DNA from: Choanephora cucurbitarum
Taxonomy: Eukaryota > Mucoromycota > Mucoromycetes > Mucorales > Choanephoraceae
Direction of reading: 5' to 3'
DNA length: 64,000 nt
NCBI GenBank assembly: GCA_025331435.1
Contig: JAIWNI010000015.1
Coordinates: 248,001 to 312,000 of the forward strand
Shown: piece after piece, positions 1 to 10,005 of the stretch
How positions within the stretch are numbered: the first letter of the stretch is position 1
How the letters are laid out: each line of letters opens with the position of its first letter
The notes under the pieces: model-generated
The model's input: the letters and a program-made list of their open reading frames with translations, nothing else
What the model was told of the DNA's origin: nothing
Database searches by the model: none
Position numbers and translations under genes: made by a program

Positions 1-317
1 TAGGTAATTGATCTTGCCTAGATAGAAATACAAGCATCAATTGATTTCTCTTCTCTGTCTATTCTAGAAGGCTATTTACCATTCTTTAGGTGGGATGATT
101 TTGACAATGCCTGCCTTCCTGCCGTAGTCTTCAATGCTGGTCATAAATGCTTTGAAGTCTTTAAATTCTTCCAGTGAAGGCTCAAATATTGGAATCGCAC
201 CCTAAAATCGATTTGCTTTGATTTAATCTCAAAAAGGAACACAATGAAAAACAACAGTAATAGTGATAGGATTACATTATCATAATATGCTTTGGGTTCA
301 ATCTTCATTTTGCTCAT
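1..317 (-). CDS. JmjN/JmjC histone lysine demethylase (KDM4/Rph1 type), 5' part only
   Basis: Three exons can be read on the minus strand. Exon 1 starts at ATG 317 (MSKMKIEPKAYYDN) and ends at 276. Exon 2 (201-80) encodes a JmjN motif: IPIFEPSLEEFKDF, then YGRKAGIVKIIPPKEW. Exon 3 starts at 17 (QDQLP) and runs off the left edge. The PPKEW ending of JmjN, followed by a split Trp codon, is typical of KDM4/JMJD2 and yeast Rph1/Gis1, Fe(II)/2-oxoglutarate demethylases of histone H3 Lys9/Lys36. The catalytic JmjC domain is outside the window, so the activity is inferred from the family. Introns are 202-275 and 18-79, with good GT-AG borders. The exon 1 start is the first in-frame ATG upstream of the motif. 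Confidence 0.82.
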
Positions 318-3300
318 ACTGTAGAAAAAAAAATGAAAGGAAAAAGTGATGAAAAAAAAATATGGAGGCTTTTTTTTTATAAGCAGTAAGAAAACGATTA
401 AAAGCCCGCATTCCAAATTGAGAATAATCTAAATGGCAAACAAATTAAGACTGTCACTAGAGAAGTAGGAGAGGATCAATGCAAAAGAGCTTAAAGGAAG
501 TAAAAACAAAAAGGCTCAAGCAAAGAAAAAAGGTGATATCTCTTTTTGTTTCAGCAAAAAGAGGAGTTTTTAGAAATAAAAGGAATGCTTAACATTGTCT
601 TTGAGGATGAGGTGTCATCAATATCACTGATATCTTTCATGTTGTATACATTATGCAAATGCGTATCAAACTTGATCTTACTTTGCTTCTGCTGGCAAGT
701 ATCCCGAACAAGCTATGATTTCAAAAAACCCGAAGGTCTTCCCCGCGCTAGATACTTCAGGCACATTTAAAATTGTTATAACTCATTCAAATGTATTTAT
801 TAGCAAAAGTAGGCTTAACCAATGAGACGAACAGAGAAAGACGAATGCTTGTAATACAACTTTCCAAGAAGATATGGTTGAAAGAACTGGCAGCATTTAA
901 ACAAGAACAAGAACTTACATAATCACTGCTTGGTCTCACAGTATATTCATCATCATTAGTGAAGGAGTTGAACGAAAAGATCTAGGAACCTAAAGATAAT
1001 GGCCTAATATAAAAATACGATTCACTAAGCAGTTTGATACTCACTTCATCTTCTATCTTCCTAGTCATGAAGCAAGCGATATCAAATTTGATTCCATATG
1101 CTTCCAAACCTTCTTTTTCTTTAGCAGTGGTCAGCTTTGCTTCTTGAAAGCCATTAAGGTCTTCCAATTATCTTGACGGCTGTTTATATATTCTAACGAG
1201 TTATGATCCATGCGGTCTATCTTAGTTGAACAATTGGTCTTGAGTATAGAAGTAGTTCGATATCTATGTTTAGGCTGCATTTGAGCTTCAGTATAGCAAT
1301 TATGATAAACTGAAATGACACAGCCCATTATGAAAGACATGATTGAACTTGTCTCTTTATTTAGTGTGGGTGTATTCCACTACGCTATCAATTGAAAAAC
1401 TCCCCTAAAAGTTTTCTTTTATTCTTTTTCTTTTACTTGTCTACGTTTTGCTTCACAAATAGGTATTTATAGTAGTATGAGCGCCTATAAAAACTAAAGC
1501 TGATCTGATCTGTACAGCATGCGAGGCTGCAAAAAAGTAAGGGCAATCAAGTTCATTTGATAGCCAAAAAGGAACACCTATACTGATAAGCTCACACAGG
1601 CGAAGACTTGGTGATGAAAACCCTTTGTAACCGATTTTATGAAAAGGAAAGAGAAGAGTACAACAATGATTTTCTTGCCTGGCTTGCTTTGACACAGCAA
1701 CGCATAATCATATCTCTGCCATAATATTTAATAAAATAATACTTGATGCGGATCTCCATCTCGCCTAAAAAAGTTCAATTAATTGGAAACTGTAGAATTC
1801 AAAGTCAAAGCATCTTCCTTCCTGCAGGAAGAGGAGAACAGCCAACTACGATGCAATTGAGAGATAGCTTGATGAGCTATTTTTTTATGATTGTAAGCCT
1901 ACTCAAATTTCTAGACTCATTCCAAGTTTGATTTTCCTCCCAAAGATAAAAAGACAGTTGAAGCCAATGCTTATTTAAAGGCGAAAACAATTGATTGACA
2001 TAAAGAATACCGTTGAAAACTTTTTTTGATTATCTATCTCTTACTTGATGTCAATCTAACAAGTTTCCTTTAGGTTGAACAAGTCTGAGCATCTCTCAGT
2101 GAAATCAATGAAGAATACGAGTTTATAGAATAATTTATAGTCATTATACACAGAAGACTTTGCTAATGTTTGTATCCTCAATGAAGTCAAGAAAGGTAGA
2201 AAGGAAAAAAAGTTGTTGTGAGGATCAACGGCTCTAATTATTGAATTGACATGAGGAGGTTGGATTTCGTTTTGAAAGCTCTATAATGCAAAAAGTTTGA
2301 TTTGCTTGCGTACATTGTTATCAATAAGATGTACTACAGCTCTTGTTAAAGACAACGCTTAGTACAGTAGTTGCTCAATTTAAGAGTATTTAAATTAAGA
2401 GTATACTCAATACAAGAGTACGTTTCTTAAAAATGTGTAAACTCTTAAACAAAACGACTATTGTGTAATGCTAGAGATAGAACGAAATGAAGCAATTGTA
2501 TTTGGCCTACTTTTCTCTTCTTTTAACAGTAAAATTACCTTCAACAAATTTTCTGTAACAAACTAGAAGGACTAGAATGCTTTTATGCAACTAACACAAT
2601 CTCTAATGCTATGATGCGAACACTTTGCATATGAAAATACAGAAATAGTCATTTCGGTCAACAAACTGTGTTTGTCATGAAAAAGCAGGTTCAACTCGTT
2701 ATGTGTACAAACATGCCTTTGTTGAAAAAGAAGAGTGCTTAGAGTAGCAAAAATGATTACAACATCATTACGTTCAACTGCTTATTAAATGAGTTCTTTT
2801 TGTGGATAGTACAAACATTACGACGAAAGAAAAATGAGTTTATCTGGACAATCAATTATCAGTGTCTTCATTTCTTTGTGATTATGAAAACAATGAAACT
2901 GTTTATAGTTCAACTGATATTGAAACTATCTTGCTAGTAGGAGCACTATCTATAACTTCTATTCTTTGCATTGATAACATTTAAGGTTTCCACAACAAGA
3001 CTACAAATCATAGGGTAGTCAGCATAGCTCAGAAGCTATGCAGTCACTAGAGCTCACAATAGCAAAATTATTCTTACTCCTAACTAGTAGCAGTGTGTTT
3101 ACGATGCAAAAGGCCAAAGTTATTTTGGGAGCAACTGGGTTACTGAAGACAATGAAAAGATTTATCCTTGTGAAGATATATGAAAATACGCTAAGGCTTG
3201 TTAACAATAAAAGTGCCTTAAATAGGAAAACGTATATCCTTGGTATATACAAGGAAGGAGCTTTGGAAGTCTTCAATTGAGCTTAGTTGCACTAAACACA

Positions 3301-3584
3301 GTGAATGCAATTGCTCCATACAGAGACCATGCACTACGAATTGTTGTTTTAGAGCTTGTTCATAGTTAAAATGCAGCGGCTCTGAAGTCTGTATCTCTTT
3401 CTATTCGATGCTTTTCTCTCTTTCTTCTGATATATACAGATAATCATGAGTAAGCATTTATATACAAGTGTCTTCTTTGTCTACATTTCGTTTATAATAG
3501 AATAAGCTATACTTCTGAGAAAAAATGATAATCTTTCAAATACAAAGTAAAAATAACTCTATTCTGTCTTTGTCAAACATGTTC
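318..3584. other. Gene-poor AT-rich interval, possible decayed coding fragments
   Basis: No convincing gene is seen. Minus-strand open stretches at 982-1340 (two overlapping frames offset by one shift) and 1453-1695 have protein-like composition but no recognisable domain, and could be remains of a mobile element. At 3019-3280 both strands are open over almost the same bases, which is more likely compositional than coding. Around 2383-2422 there are near-repeats of the unit AAGAGTA. The promoter of the demethylase probably lies just above 317. Confidence 0.4.
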
Positions 3585-5271
3585 TTAGATGAAAACACAG
3601 TTGACGGCTGCATTTGATAATCCGGCCTCTTGAATAGATTGGTCAAGAATATCAATTAATTGTGTTCGATTGAACACAAGCTAAATTCAGGATTGAGTCA
3701 ACTGATTTGTGATCTAATGAATGAGCCACTTACCTCAAATTGTTGATTGTTACTAGCCCCAGGCACTTCTGCTTTAACGAATTCAAACAAGTAACGCACA
3801 GGATCTGATTTAAGGAAACGGCGAATGATTCGACTACCATCACCCATTCTTAACTGAATTCGTGTTGAATTGGCCATGTCCGTTGTTTCAGGTCGTTGAA
3901 CAGCCTTAATACCATCAAAGGCAGATCCGGCTTTTATATCTTCTTCCTCTTCCTCTTCCTTCTGTTCTTCTCTTTCTTTTGTCTCCTCTTGTTCTTGAGT
4001 TGACTCGGTCTTTGTCTCTTCTACTTCCATTCGGTCATTGTTTAATGAGGCTGCAATGGCTGCGTTTAATTGTTCTTCTTCTGTCATTTCAGATAGATTC
4101 TTTTGTTCTTTTCGAGGTCTTTTCTGTTGACCTGCATTTGAATGTTCCAAAAATTCGGTGATGTCCATCATGAAATCAGTAGGACTTAATTGCTTCTCCC
4201 ACATCTTGACACGTTCACCTGTACGGGCATCAATGATAGCCAAATGAGGAAATCCACGAGTAGCATAATACGTATGGTATCTTTTTCCGTCTGCACTGTC
4301 TTTAGAATACTATGTATCGCATATTTATATTTAGCCTCACTGTATTGCCGCATGTTTCTTTCTTTTACCTGTAAGAACACAAATGATTCTCGAATGATAT
4401 CCTTTACAAACGAATCACTCCATAGATCCCGATTCATCACTTGACATGCAAATTCAGTTTGATCTTGCACATTGATCAGCAGCCATTTATCTTTCTCCTT
4501 CGCATATTCTCTTGCCTATGACCAAGAGATATGAATATAAACTGATTTGTCATTTTCTCTTCTTCCCTTACTTCTTCGAAATTTCCTCGAAACATGATAT
4601 CGAAAGGAGGTCTGAATAAATCAGCTAATCGTTTGGCTTTGGATGTGACTGGACTCACACCTTCAGGTGAGCCTGTAGGAGATCGACTTGGAACTATATA
4701 CAAAGACTTAGCAGGCTTGCTTACTTCATGTGGACTTCATTTTGTTTTGCTCTACCTTCGGGTTCAAATCGGTCGAAAAATCCAGAGACTGAGCCTGTAG
4801 CAGAATCACCCTGATTAAATACAGAAGGGCGTGCTACTGTAGAGAGTATTAGTTGAATCGCTCTTTTTTCTTACATAAACATCACTAATCGGATTACCTG
4901 GTTCCGATCGAGGCATATGCCATGAAGATGTAGTCGGTAAAAACATATCATTGCTTGGACCAGCCAAGATATCTGTCTTGGGTGCAATAGGTGCTCTGAC
5001 ATCACTTTCTTGCAGTTGTCTGGCTAAAGCTTCATCTGTGTCGGACTGAGCAGATAAAGGTCTTGAGGGCTGCGTAGTAGTACCTCCGTTTTCTAGAAAC
5101 AAGGTCACTGCTGTCTCAAAATTGTTATCAGCAATCTAAAAAAGGGTACTGAGTAAGGTGTTCTGCTCTCTTTCTCTTCATGAATATATTTACTTCTAAA
5201 AACTGTTGTGCTGTCTCTACAGAAGCACCGGTAATGTCACAGAAACGAGAAATGTTCTCTTGGTCACTCAT
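3585..5271 (-). CDS. UBX-domain p97/Cdc48 adaptor, UBXN7/Ubx5 family
   Basis: A complete multi-exon gene. It starts at ATG 5271 (MSDQENISRFCDITGAS), giving a UBA-like helix bundle continued in exon 2 (IADNNFETAVTLFLENGG). Next come a linker, a UAS thioredoxin-like domain (KWLLINVQDQTEFACQVMN, then FVFLQ joined to YSKDSADGKRYHTYYATRGF), a ubiquitin-interacting motif (EEQLNAAIAASL at about 4060-4095), an acidic stretch, and a UBX domain (TRIQLRMGDGSRIIRRFL) ending SNAAVNCVFI at stop 3585-3587. Introns read are 4837-4897, 4694-4755, 4516-4571, 4310-4378 and 3681-3733, plus one near 5135-5198. The UBA-UAS-UIM-UBX order is that of UBXN7/Ubx5, which links Cdc48 to ubiquitylated cullin-RING substrates. 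The last intron hides the UBX C-terminus: reading through it gives a false stop. Confidence 0.9.
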
Positions 5272-6656
5272 AATTGTTTTTTAAGAAGAGAAAATGCAAA
5301 AAAATGAAAAGAAAAAAAAAAGGAATACGTCAAACTTATTACGCAAACAAAAGTAGAAAAATGCGACGCGCATTTCTCCGCATTTACTTTGACGTGATCC
5401 AATCTCAGCTCAAGTCTAACAATGCTTCACTGAATAGAGACCATTTTCTCGAAGCACGTTGACCACTTTTTTCTGTCTGTGTTTCTAAATATACTCTTCC
5501 TTCAGAAAGATGTCAGGAAGCAAAGCTGTAGAAGGATTTTGAATGCAAGCGGCGATCAATAATGTCAATATAAATGAAGATCATAGGAACTTTAGAATCT
5601 AGTTAGTTTTTCAAGTGCACTAACATAGAGATTGAAGTTTATACTAAAGCGTACTCGGTTTCATAATCTTTTGATACTATCGAAAAGTGGTAAGTGTGTA
5701 ATTGATAATTTGAGAAAGTGCTTTTTCTAGCATCTCATAAATTGTAAAATGTTGAATCTGTAAGCATGAATCAAAGCCATACTATAACTTGGTATCTCTA
5801 TGGTCAGTATTACTGTTTGGTACTTGTGGCTTGATTCTCAAACGAAATAACCGATAACAGACGACATTTGGCCTTAATTCTGTATCACAGAAGAATAAGT
5901 ATAATTATCGATTGAATTTCTTATTTTTTCCTTGTACAAGTGACAACAGCGATGTAGATTGTTCTCTTCTAAGCGGCCTCAGTCCTATAAAAAGTATTCA
6001 GCTAATTGGATAACAGTTTAGCTCTTTGTTAGCAGTTATCTGCCATGTTGCAAAGGCTCGAGTATTATTTGCTTCAATGATAACTTTCAATCAAAAGGAA
6101 AAAGAACATCTCTCTTTTGGCAATACATTTACAATAACCTACATCGTTTCAACCGACAAATAGACTGATTATTTTGATAACAGTACTCTTATTAATTGTT
6201 TATCTCGTCACATATATAACTATAGTAAGTCCTTTTTGAAGTTAAAAATATATGGGAGTCACAACAGCCATTGGGGAACGCAATTGCAAAACATATAGTT
6301 TTATGCGTATTTGCCGGCTTACGTATCGTAACCGTTGTTGTACCCGGCTTAGAACTGTCTTGTTAGTTTGTATTCAATCGGTTATGAGATCAAGGAAATA
6401 CGTGATTGCTTCGGTTCTGAGGACGGTTAGAACCAAACCAACTTTGATCGATTTCACCCTTTACCTTTTGAGATAAATCAACTATAGTTATCATATTATT
6501 GAATTTGGAACTTTTGTCTTAGAATTAGTAACTTTCTAAGATGCTAATGCAGATATTAATTTGTCCAAAGAAAAGCCCAATAGTATATAGTTATGTCTGT
6601 AAAATTATTTTATTGTTGCTTCAAAACTATCAGATATGAGTCACATTAGTGGCTGA
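5272..6656. other. Intergenic, no gene seen
   Basis: AT-rich DNA without a convincing gene on either strand. The open stretches at 5274-5462 and 6252-6476 have implausible composition and no motif. The first part presumably contains the divergent promoter region of the UBX gene. Confidence 0.5.
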
Positions 6657-7049
6657 CTAGCTGGCTTCTTGTGCAGGCTTGTCAGCTTGTATTGGTTCTT
6701 CAGGTTGCGCAGATTGTACAGGTTCTTCAGGCTTTGACAAGTAATAATCTACTGCTTCACAATAATTGTCAAACATATCTGAATTGACTAGTCTTCCATG
6801 TTCCTTGAATTCAAGGGTGACCCTGTTCGAAATATCTTCATGATCATCTTGATTATCTTCATCGATTTCGAAGTTATACAATTGGCCTAAACCCTCCAGT
6901 AACTGACGAGTGGTTTGCTCGCTGAGAAGCGTGCCATTCTGGAGCTTACAATAAACACCTTCATTGACACGTTCAATTGTAGGATCAGCGTTTGTTACTG
7001 ATAAGTATAAGACAGATAAGATGAAAGAACACGCAGCAAGCTTGAGCAT
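6657..7049 (-). CDS. Small predicted secreted protein, unknown function
   Basis: A single-exon ORF of 130 aa. The N-terminus (MLKLAACSFILSVLYLSVTNA) is a good signal peptide with cleavage predicted after residue 21. The mature part has only two cysteines (YCKLQNG and YCEAVDYY), an acidic middle (EIDEDNQDDHED) and a C-terminal tail with two copies of a PEEP(V/I)Q unit ending in DKPAQEAS. I do not recognise a family. An AT-rich leader with A-runs precedes the ATG, and wide gene-free DNA lies on both sides. Secretion is an inference from the signal peptide. It could be a lineage-specific cell-wall or effector-like protein, but nothing here proves a role. Confidence 0.65.
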   Translation of the reverse strand: MLKLAACSFILSVLYLSVTNADPTIERVNEGVYCKLQNGTLLSEQTTRQLLEGLGQLYNFEIDEDNQDDHEDISNRVTLEFKEHGRLVNSDMFDNYCEAVDYYLSKPEEPVQSAQPEEPIQADKPAQEAS

Positions 7050-9193
7050 TGTTGATGGTTATAATGAGTTGGTAGAAACAGAATAAAAAATAAAAAAGTG
7101 TTCAGGCTTGCATTATATACTATCTGTTTCAGTATTGACTCGTTTGTATGTATTGAAGCAAGGAGAACTTATTTTGTGCAGATCCCTTAACGCTATAGCA
7201 CTTGAGTTAATATTCACAGACAAAATACGGTATGCATTCAGTTGTACAACTGCGTGCTAGGTACTGAAAAATTACTCCTTGATCCCTTTTCTACAGAAAC
7301 TTATTGTGAGCAGTTTGTTTAGCAATAAGATATGCCAAGAAAGGAAGATACAAAACAAGAAACATCTTTCGCTTATATGACTAGAGACAATCATTCAGCA
7401 ATTGCAACATATGTTTCTGATAGTAGCTAGTGAACTGCTTATAAAAATAAAAGGAAATAAGTAAAATACTTTTGACATGCATAAATTACTTCCCTTGAAA
7501 GATGTATTTAGGCATGCCTAAGTGTCATAAACAGAAAAAATTCTGTAAAAACTTGCAGATGATTGTATGTGTATACTTGTATGTCTGTATGCATGTATAC
7601 GAGCTAAGCAAACAAATCAAAACAAAAAAAAAAGAGCAACATGGCTTAATCCTGCGAGTGCAGGAAATGAAAGGAACTGTTTGATTATCAGATTTGATCT
7701 ACTTAGGTACTTATTCTCAAAAATAAAACTTAAGTAAGAGGTCGATATAAAGTTACCTTCATTGATTTTTTAGAGGGATACTTGATATGCTCAAAATGCC
7801 TAACGTCCAACTTTGACGCTTTTCGAAAAGAAAAAGCAGGTAGAGAGCTTATAAAATTCACACCTGGAATGGCCTGTGTAAATTTTCTACTAAAATTAGG
7901 TTAAGTAGCAAAGAACAGGCAACATCACATAGACTTTTCTACCGTCAGCTTTATTAACGAAAGAAAAATATCGACAAATCCATTATTTCCTTGGTTTTAA
8001 ACCATCGTATCATTGAAGTTAATAATCTGTTGAGCCGATTGGAATAATTACTCTGCTTGGCATGTATGCATGCTTTTAGTTATACTTTTTGGCCAACTCG
8101 AAACACAACCATAACAGATCTTTCCAAACTATCTCAACATAGGTAATTTGAACAATAGTATTCAATAATATATCAAGTAAAGTGCTTTTTCTTTTCTAAG
8201 GGGCAACACTTTTATATTACGAACATGTTTTGTGAATGGATGTATAAACAATGTTCTTGTTGGTTTGTAAAATGGTGCGCTAACGTCCTATTATTTATCA
8301 GAAACACCGTTTCTTGTAAACTTGTTCTGTTATTCTTTGTCAACTATGTAACCAAGCAAAAACCTTGCTTTCTTATCATTTAATTCACAGATTGAAAGAT
8401 CATCTCTCAAATATTTGAATCTAATTGCACTGCTAGTGTATAGTACGACTAGACTATAAGCTTATAAGAGAATCAGAGACTAAGGCACATACTTATCTCT
8501 TAGCACATTGATAAAAGAAAGCTGTTCATAATTCGGCTTTGCCTACAAGCACTCAAAATTCATGGCGTACAGCACATCTTAACTGCTAAAAATATCTACA
8601 ATAGTCAGCTTATGTTTGAAACAATTGATCTGCATACATGTTTTGTATTGATCTTCTTTACGTTGATCAAAATCAAAAAGGCAAAAAAGATTACTGTCGC
8701 TAGCAGGATGGCTACTCTAGTGTTTGTAGTGGGAAAATGAAAAGTCGTCACTCATCATCGAGTTCTCTTTAATCAATTGTATCATTATGAGGATATATTT
8801 TGATATATTCAGCAGCTTGGGCTCATTATGTTACTCGTCTCTTAGTGCACGAAAACAATACAAAAAAAAAGAAAGCGCTTACTTATCTCACTTTTGCGTG
8901 TATCTTTCTTATCATCTTTGAAAAAGAAGAAAGCGTAATTGATTGCTTTTTTTTTAGGAGTCTGTATACAGGATCAAAGCAAGGATTCAACAGTCAAAAG
9001 TTGCCATTTTGATAAATAGATTTTCAAACCATGAAACTCTGAGTGTTGTCAGAGCTTTTGCCACAAACTTTTGCTAAACCAATGAAAAAACGCCTCTGGT
9101 CACTTACATGAATAGTGTCTTATACAAGCACACATTCTTTTCGTTTTCTTTACTTTTATTATTTCTTTCAAATCAACAGCAAGCTCGTATATT
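7050..9193. other. Intergenic, no gene seen
   Basis: About 2.1 kb of AT-rich DNA. The plus-strand open stretches at 7502-7684 and 8800-9012 look non-coding. The last 70 bases (about 9125-9193) are pyrimidine-rich, as expected for the promoter and leader of the gene starting near 9194. Confidence 0.5.
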
Positions 9194-9652
9194 TTGAAAA
9201 CAATGCCATACCAAATTACTTATGGATCCAATGCACAGATGTACACTGCAGATGCGTGGGTAAAAGCCTCTAGCCTTCGGAAAGCTTTATCCACTCTCGT
9301 TTTTCTGGATTTGAGCACCTCTGAGAATTGCTTGAAAGGCATAGAAATTATAAAAGATGTACTGGATCGCTATGAAGACACTCCCTTGTTCAGTCTTTAT
9401 ACTAGATTCCCAAATGATGGGCCCTATATTGACTTGAATAGGTGTGATTGGTATTCTCAGATCACTGCTCTAATACAATTGCTGAGAATTAGACAATTCA
9501 AATTGAAAGAATATGAAATTCCTCCATTTTTCGAGTTGGAAGGTTTTTATGAAATTATTTCTACCTGCCAGCAGAAAATCGGAGCTGGCGATGCCCTTTA
9601 CACACGTCCTCAATTTGAACAGGTATCTTACTCAACTTGGAAAGACATATAG
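9194..9652 (+). CDS. Hypothetical protein, about 150 aa
   Basis: An ORF of 152 aa from ATG 9194, or 149 aa if the second ATG (9203, MPYQITYGSNAQM) is used. It follows a pyrimidine-rich leader typical of neighbouring genes. The predicted product is a mostly helical soluble protein (WVKASSLRKALSTLVFLDL, CLKGIEIIKDVLDRYED, WYSQITALIQLLRIRQFKL) with no signal peptide or membrane segment. I recognise no domain. At the sequence CAGGTATCTT (about 9618) a splice donor is possible, so the C-terminus (VSYSTWKDI) could be read-through into an intron. The next gene, COG8, starts 290 bp downstream on the same strand. Composition and length suggest a real gene, but a decayed longer gene cannot be excluded. 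Confidence 0.5.
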   Translation: MKTMPYQITYGSNAQMYTADAWVKASSLRKALSTLVFLDLSTSENCLKGIEIIKDVLDRYEDTPLFSLYTRFPNDGPYIDLNRCDWYSQITALIQLLRIRQFKLKEYEIPPFFELEGFYEIISTCQQKIGAGDALYTRPQFEQVSYSTWKDI

Positions 9653-9826
9653 TTTTCAACAAACGGTCTATTGTTTCACGAATAAAGTGCATCAATACAA
9701 AACTGTCTCTAAACAATATCACTAAATTACTGAGGTATTGAGATTTGATCATAGAAATCCCTAGGTTTCTTTTTGCATTGATCTCTTAAATACAGTATAA
9801 AAACACTGTTTTTAAGTAAATAACGA

Positions 9827-10005
9827 ATGGCAAAGGTGAGTTACAGCTGTCGCCTTGTTGTCCTGTATCTCAATTGTTAAATACAATTTTGAATCTCCTC
9901 CTTTTTCTCTCTTTCTTATTTCTCTCAGCTTAAGTTGAGTCTCGATGTCAATGACCATGAGCTCGCAAACAACTTATGAAGAGAGTAATGACGATCTACT
10001 TTGCT
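9827..10005 (+). promoter_or_regulatory. COG8 leader intron and spliced upstream ORF
   Basis: ATG GCA AAG at 9827-9835 is followed by a donor GTGAGT. An acceptor TTTCTCTCAG at 9919-9928 lies just before the COG8 start. Joining them gives a 19-codon reading frame (MAKLKLSLDVNDHELANNL) that overlaps the COG8 start in a different frame and stops at about 10003-10005. If transcription starts upstream of 9827, this would be an overlapping upstream ORF able to reduce COG8 translation. Splice sites are seen; the regulatory role is inferred. Confidence 0.4.

Noticed and set aside
3019..3280. Open frames on both strands over the same 250 bp
   Set aside because: No motif on either strand, AT-rich; most likely chance.
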